A stretch of DNA of 64,000 nucleotides from Anaeramoeba ignava. Lineage: Eukaryota > Metamonada > Anaeramoebidae. Location: the NCBI GenBank assembly GCA_028826165.1, contig JAPDFW010000136.1, positions 321,501-385,500 on the forward strand. The letters are read 5' to 3'. The translations under genes were made by a program, and so were the position numbers. Position 1 is the stretch's first letter. Every line of letters starts with the position of its first letter. Below the pieces are notes generated by a model. That model had not been told where the DNA came from. It worked only from the letters and a program-made list of their open reading frames with translations, and made no database searches. Positions 57,527 through 64,000 of this stretch are shown piece by piece.

Positions 57527-60500
57527 ATGTCTTTATTAAAAAATTTATTTAAATTAAATTTAAAAAGAATTAAGGATCAAAAATTATTTTCTTTTTATTT
57601 TTCAACTTCTTCAAATCAAAAAAAATTACAAGAATTATGGAAAGAAAGAGAAAACCAACAAGTTTGTTATTTAAATTTAAAATTAATTTATTAAAATTAT
57701 TAAAATTTTTTAAAAATTTTTTTAAACAAAAAAAAAATAAGTCAAATAAAATTCAATCTTTTATTTCCTTTTCTAAATTATTTTTAAATTCTTATTCTAA
57801 ATGGGATCCTAATTTAAAATCTTTTCAAAAAAATGAAGAAAATTTTCAAAAAAATTCAAAAAAATTAAATAATAAAGAAGAATTTATTAAAATTATTCAA
57901 AAAGATTTAATTCATCCAGTTGATCTTATTAGTGAAGTTATTCATTATATTAATATATTTTGTTATGAAATTTTAGGTTTGAATAAGAAAAAAAATTTAA
58001 TTGAAAACAAAATATTTTTATTTTTATTATTTTTTTTTATTTTTCAGTTAAATTTAAATTTAAATTAGATGATCAAGAAAAAAACAAATTTCTTGAACCT
58101 CCTTTAAAATCAAAAAATAGAATTGAAAAAATTCAAAAAGAATCTCTTTCTTTTAATGAATATTCTTTGAATTCTCAATTTCAAATTGGAATTTCTTTAG
58201 AAATGGCAAAAATATTATCAAAATCTTTTTACAATCAAGATTTATTCCTTCATTTAAATTTATTTGATTCAATTTGTTATTTATTTGAAATTTCTAATAA
58301 TTTAATTTCAAAATTTTTAGAAGAAAAAGTAAATTATTTAATTCTTTTTAAAAAAATTTTGTTTTTAATTTGAAAATAATTTGAAAATAGATTGAAAATG
58401 AATCTACTGAATATTGTGAAATTTATTATCTTGTTGATTTTATAATGAATTCTATTCTGGAAATTTATTCAAATTTTCTTGAATCTCAAAATGAATTTCA
58501 AAATCCATTTTTTAAAATAAATAAACTTTTTAATGAATATCAATTAACAGAAAATTTAGAAAGTAAATAATCAATAATTATCAATAATCAAAAATCAAAT
58601 TTACTTATTATTTTTATTTAATAGTTTTATTGAAAAATATCAAAGAAATTGAATCAAAATTTAATGTTACAATTCAATTTTATGATTTACATTTATGTGT
58701 TCTTGATTTTTTTAGAATGATAAATCAAAAATATTCAATTCCCAAAAATCAAATCCAATCTTTTATTTCATTAGCTTTTTCAAGTTTAAAACCACCACCA
58801 AATTCTTTACCTCATTTCGAACATTTATTTTTATTTAATAAAACTAAAATAACAAAATTTTCCAAAATGTTTAATTATTTTGAAAATGAAAATCAAAATC
58901 AAAATCAAAATCAAAATCAAAATCAAAATGAAAATCAAAATGAAAATGAAAATGAAAATCAAAATCAAAATCGAAATCAAAATGAAAATCGAAATCAAAA
59001 TCAAAATCAAAATGAAAATGAAAATCAAAATCAAAATCAAAATCAAAATCAAAATATAAATTTAATAAATGAAAATTTAATAAAAAAAGATGATGGTTCA
59101 TTTATTGATAAAGAATTTGAACAAAAAACAAAATTTCAATTTCATATTCGTTCAATTTTAATTCAATTAATTGAAAACTCTTTAGAAAAATATCCATTTC
59201 TTTTAAAAACAATTTATGAATTTGGAGATTTCCAAGTAATAACTGATATTTTGCTTTGGGCTTCAATTACTTTTCCTTCAAGAACTTTTGAAAGTTTAAA
59301 AAAATTTAAATTTTTTAATTCAAGAAATCCTCAAAATCCAAAAAAAAGTAAGATATCAAAAAAATATTAAAAATAATAATAAAAATATTTAGTTTATTAT
59401 TTTTTTTATTCTTTAGTAATTTCAACTTTACCTGAACCTATTCCCTTTTGAAGAAAATAAAATATCCTCAAATATTGAAATTTTTGATACAATTAATTAT
59501 AAACTTAAAATATTTCAGAAACAATTCAAAATCAACTCTTATGCAAATATAGTTTGTAATCCAAAAATTGAACAGATATTTCATTTATTAAATCACATTT
59601 ATGAAATTGCAATTCAAAATAAGAGTCAAGATAAAAATCAAACTATTTCAAATTCTCAATTAGTATCATCAAGAAAAAACAAAAAAACAGAAAAGAATAT
59701 AAAGGATTCAAATCAAATTGATTATGGATTAGCAATATGTCACCGAATAATTGATTCATTACTAAATATATTTAATGATAAATATAATACAACAGAAACA
59801 AATCAAAAATCAAGAGATTATATTTTAAATTTTAATTGTGAATTACAATTTTTTGTTCTTAATTTTTTCTCTGATTTGATTTTACGTAAATTACTTTATG
59901 TTCATAACCTAAAATTATGGAATACATTGTTTTCTAAATATTTCTATTACAGAGTTAACGAGGTAATAATTTAAATATAAAAATTTGAAATTTTAAATTT
60001 TAATTCTAATTTTAATTCTAATTTTAATAGAATTTAAAAGATAATCAATTACATCCAGTTATTTTCCAAGATCTCCAAAATTTTCTTTTCCAAATTTTTT
60101 ATTCATCTTTCCAAGAAGGAAATTTATCAAAAGAACAAATCCAAGTTCTTCTTCAATTTTGCCATCAAAATCATTCTAATATAAAAATATTACTTCATCT
60201 TTTACGTTTATTAATGAGAGTTTTATTGTTAAGATCGAATGAAGTAACAAATTTAATACAGGCTTCTGGTCTTGAAAACGTTATAGCTCAACTCATTCAA
60301 GATTTACACCAAATACATATGGAAAATATTGGAAATAAACAAGAGTCATTTCCTTATCATTTCCCAACTTTTATTAAATTAAGATATTTGCTTTTGGAAT
60401 TGTTGAATATTTTAATAGAAAACATTTGCAAAGAACAAATTTTCAAAAATCCAAAATCAGCAATAATAACGTTTTGTAAAATCTTAAAGCCTTTATCAAA

Positions 60501-63500
60501 TCTAGTGATTGAAGCTGAAACAAGACAATTTGCACTGAAACATATTCAGAATATCCTTTTTACAATCGATGAGAATTTACAATCAGATGCCATATTAATT
60601 TTTGAAGAAGTTATTAGTTTGATTAATCAACTTAAAGATAAAAAAATCTCAATTTTAAATCAAAATGAAAATGAAAATGAAAATGAAAATGAAAATGAAA
60701 ATAAAAATGAAAATAATAAAAATCAAATAAAAAATGCTCAAATCATCCAACAAGTTTTGCAAAAAATTTCAAATATTATCAAAGAAAAACCAAAACCTCT
60801 TCAATATATTTTCATTAAAGCTGGAATATTTGATTTGTTAATATCTCTTATTCAACATCAAAATATCGGAAATCTTTTAGTTATTGATGTTCTTGATCTG
60901 CTTAAAAGTCTATTTCATAAAAATAGAAAAACTCCACAAATGTTTAAAGAAAAAATTGGTTCTCAAAAATTTGCAGAATCTATATTGATTGCAGAAAATG
61001 AAAAACCAAGAGAAGAAATATATAAAATATTGTTGGATATGATGGTTGGAGAAGGAGAATTTGAAATGGAAAGCAATTTTATTATTCAAAATCCAGAAAT
61101 TGTAACAATAATATTCCATGTTTTTGCAATAAAAGGAAAAGATCTAGTTCCTAGAGTTATGGATACATTTTGCGAACTTTGCGAAAAATCAGTTCATAAT
61201 AGAGCATGTTGTTCAAATGTGGGATTGATTTCATTTTTAGTTCAATTAATCCCAATATTTAGTGATAATCAAAATACTCAAATCAAAATTACAACATTGA
61301 TTGGTATTATTGGTTCTCAAAGAGTTATTGTTAAGGAATTAAAACTCTTTTTTTCTCTTCTTAAAAGTTTACCTGGAAATTTCAGACCTCCTTATTCAGC
61401 ATTAATTTTATCTGCAATGAAACAAATGTCTCAAAAACAAGAAGAAGGTCCAAAAGTTTTTTTCAATTTCAAATCCAAAAATGCAAGTTTATCAATCCCA
61501 AAAATACCCAAATGGCCTCAAAAAGGTTATTCTTTTTGTACATGGATTCGATTTGAAACTTTCCAAGATTCATTTAATCAAAAATCTCAATTATATCAGC
61601 ATCGTTTGTTTTATTTTTATAATGATAAATCTCAAGGAATTGAATCACTTTTTCGCACTTCAGAAAATGAAATTAACACAAATAAACAACAACAATCAAC
61701 AACAATAACAACAACAACAACAAGAATTCCACAAAATACTTATAATGATTCACTAATTTTCCCACTTGATTCAAATTTGGAAAATAATAATAATAGTGAT
61801 AATTATAATTATAATATTTCTGGAATAAATGATTCTATTACAAAAACAAAATCAATTTCGACAAAACACACAATTTCTTTTGTACTTCGAATATCACCGA
61901 ACGTAAATCAAACAGAATTCATTCAAATACCGTTTGAAATTGATTTGCGAAAATGGTATTTTGTTTCCATTATTCACACACCATCCAGATGGTCTTCAAC
62001 AGCAGAAGTTAAACTTTTTCTGAATGGGAAATTCATAAACTCTAGTTTTCTAAAATATCCCAAATTGCAAAATCTTTCAAATAACATTATCGGAAATAAA
62101 CTTGATGGAGGAGAATCTTTTCTTGGACAAATAGGAACTATTTATTTCTTCAACGATGGATTATCACAAACACAAATTGAGGAAATTTATCAACTTGGAC
62201 CAAAGTATATGTATTCGTTTCATCCATCTGAATTGAATGAAAGTTTTGGTAAATTGTGGAAGAAATTTAGTATTTTTGATGGAGAATTAAATAGCAAAAT
62301 TTTCTTGAATTATAATATCAAAGCAAGCAACGATATTCATTGTTTTGATCAATCTCCACAAGTAAGAAAAGACCAACAAGATAAAGCAAAGTTATCAGGA
62401 ATGTTTAAGTGTATTACAGCAAGTATTTACGATATAGTTTATTGTATTGGAGGTGTTAAGGTGCTTTTCCCTTTGATTATTCAGTTAGATCAACCTATTG
62501 GAACACCAGAAAATATCAATTTTGGAAAATTAAAGGAAATGCAAAATATTGATTATTCAATTGATCCTGAACTATCAAAACAAATTTTCGATATCATTGT
62601 GGATATTTTGGTTCATAGCTCCTCAAACCAAGAAGATATGGTCCGTTCAGATGGATTTGCTATTATAAGCTTTCTGTTTAAAAATATAAACTCAAAACAT
62701 ATTACACATTCAATAATTGAATCAACAAAGAGATTGATTTTAACAGTTCAAAACTCAGCATTCCTTAAAGATTTGATTGAAAATTTCATATTGAATTATG
62801 ATCATTGGATTTACAGTGATTTTGAAATTCAAAAAGAATTGATCGACATCATCAAAATGATAAATTCTTCTCAAAAAAATTTCAACAACAACAACAACAA
62901 CAACAAAAATAATGATGAACAGAATATTGATTACAAAGTAAAAATTCAGGATTTAATTGATATTATTCAGTTCTATTTTTGGAAAAAACCACAAAAATTT
63001 TCAAGAGCTAAAATTCAAGAAAAATATCATCCAATAACAAGGGAAATAATCTCAAAAAGACCAAACGAAACCCAAATTGAAAATCTTCGGAAAGAATACT
63101 TGCATTTAATCGAAGTAACAATGAATACAAATTATGAAATAGGGAATCTATTTATATTACTTAGAAATTGTTTTGTGATTAAAGATAATGATATAATCTT
63201 AAACTTTCTGGAACAAATCCAGAGAATTCTTCTTCATAACTTTGAAGATTATGCAAGATTCTTCGAAGAAAATCATTTTATGGATCCATTTATCGCACTA
63301 ATTAATTTTAGTAATCAAGAAATTGGGGAATTTTGTTTGAAAATATTGTGTCAATTACATCGTCAATGCTTGATATATCAAAGAGAACAAAAAATAACAA
63401 ATCAGTCACCTAGAAATGAATCTCCATCAACACCTTCTCAACATAGTTTAGGAAAATCATTTGGAAGTCCAAAAATGAAAAAATTATATAAAGGGTGATG

Positions 63501-64000
63501 ATGACAATAATAATAATAATCTCAGCAAATTATATTCTCGATTCTCAACAAAATCAGGAGTTCAAGTTTTTCTTGGAGTTGTTATTAAATTGGAATTTAC
63601 AGAGATTGTTTCCTCTCTTCTTTTTTTTGTTTTAACAGGAAATGACTTAAGAATTCAGAAAATAGAAAAACAAGCAGAAGCTCCAAGAATTAACAATATA
63701 TATTTCCTTCAAGTTTTGTTCCATATGATCCATCAATCTCGAAATGAAATCGGAGTTGCATCAATGAAAATTCTTTTATGGTTGTTCAAAAAAAACAAAT
63801 CAAATCGAGATATTGTCATTCAACAACCAAATTGGCCACAAATATTTTTATATTCCTTTTCATTTGATGCATTAAAATATTCTTTTGAAAATCAAAATCA
63901 AAATCAAAATCTAAATCAAAATCAAAATGAAAATCAATACACTTCAAAAATCAATGAATATATTTTCAAGTTATTTGGATTAATTCTTGTACCTTTATTA
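57527..64000 (+). CDS. BEACH-family giant protein, N-terminal and ConA-like part (continues beyond window)
   Basis: I reconstruct exons 57527-57661, 57742-57976, 58048-58328, 58391-58562, 58625-59347, 59417-59962 and 60031 onward, all joining in frame. The first 800 residues are helical armadillo-like sequence interrupted by (NQ/NE)n at 58880-59060. A ConA/LamG-like domain follows: IPKWPQKGYSFCTWIRFETF near 61495, then RKWYFVSIIHTPSRWS and LFLNGKFI, FLGQIGTIYFFND. This is the layout of neurobeachin, LRBA, WDFY3 and LYST-type proteins upstream of their PH-BEACH-WD40 end, which would lie past 64000. The family works in vesicle fission/fusion, lysosome size and aggregate autophagy. Two frame breaks are seen: 59446-59449 (T4, where T3 keeps IPFEENK) and 63493-63495 (GGG, where GG keeps KGDDDNN). 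No BEACH domain is visible yet, so the subfamily is open. Confidence 0.8.

Noticed and set aside
15940-63500. Programmed translational frameshifting as the general explanation for broken genes
   Set aside because: The breaks go in both directions, share no slippery heptamer or stop context, and mostly sit in plain homopolymers, so sequence error is more economical.
1-64000. tRNA, rRNA or known transposon genes
   Set aside because: I looked for tRNA-like arms, rRNA-like blocks, reverse-transcriptase or transposase motifs and long terminal repeats, and saw none I could support.

Overview
The window is a piece of a very A/T-rich eukaryotic nuclear genome from a unicellular protist. It has spliceosomal introns (GT...AG, mostly about 50-280 nt), the standard genetic code, and very heavy hexamer-type low complexity that runs through introns, intergenic DNA and coding regions alike. 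Coding copies read as (NQ)n, (NE)n, (KD)n or (KI)n. Ankyrin-, RCC1- and GTPase-BTB genes, BEACH, RNF213-like and P4-ATPase genes fit a free-living amoeboid or flagellate protist. The mix reminds me of Anaeramoeba, but I cannot prove the taxon from this sequence.

Layout. 5-1351 (-): 5'-complete ankyrin gene leaving the window, with one exon per repeat. 1462-3048 (-): probable EDC4/Ge-1 C-terminal-like P-body protein. 4273-7973 (-): DIS3/RRP44 exosome nuclease whose 3' part dissolves into A/T repeats. 8230-11615 and 11960-15297 (-): two tandem ankyrin-BTB paralogues. 15671-16796 (-): divergent actin, head-to-head with an RCC1-BTB gene (16857-19127, +). 19378-20744 (-): Ras/Rab-like GTPase. 20821-22244 (-): GTPase-BTB fusion with a CAAX-like end, head-to-head with an alpha-2-macroglobulin-like gene (22372-26997, +). 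27534-27770 (+): a first exon of ITPK1 that runs into repeats. About 27960-29345: A/T satellite with a 146-bp period. 29536-45907 (+): giant RNF213/mysterin-like AAA+ protein. 46137-52772 (-): P4-ATPase flippase with 11 exons. 52905-55115 (+): LRR protein with an acidic LF-motif tail. 55264-56687 (+): leucine-zipper protein. 56790-57269 (-): MTH1-type Nudix hydrolase. 57527-64000 (+): 5' part of a BEACH-family giant.

Themes. The genes do not form one pathway. Several concern membranes and trafficking (GTPases, flippase, BEACH protein, LF-tail protein, RNF213-like) or RNA turnover (DIS3, EDC4-like). The most coherent local system is a tandem-BTB module of about 230 residues attached to three different front ends: ankyrin array, RCC1 repeats and small GTPase. 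It occurs four times within about 14 kb.

Caveat on frames. Many otherwise well-conserved genes are interrupted by single-base indels, mostly in A/T homopolymers, which is what an unpolished long-read assembly would produce. An 8-bp tandem duplication in the RNF213-like gene and multi-base changes in the ankyrin arrays are harder to explain that way. I therefore give whole-gene spans and list the frame breaks rather than calling these pseudogenes.
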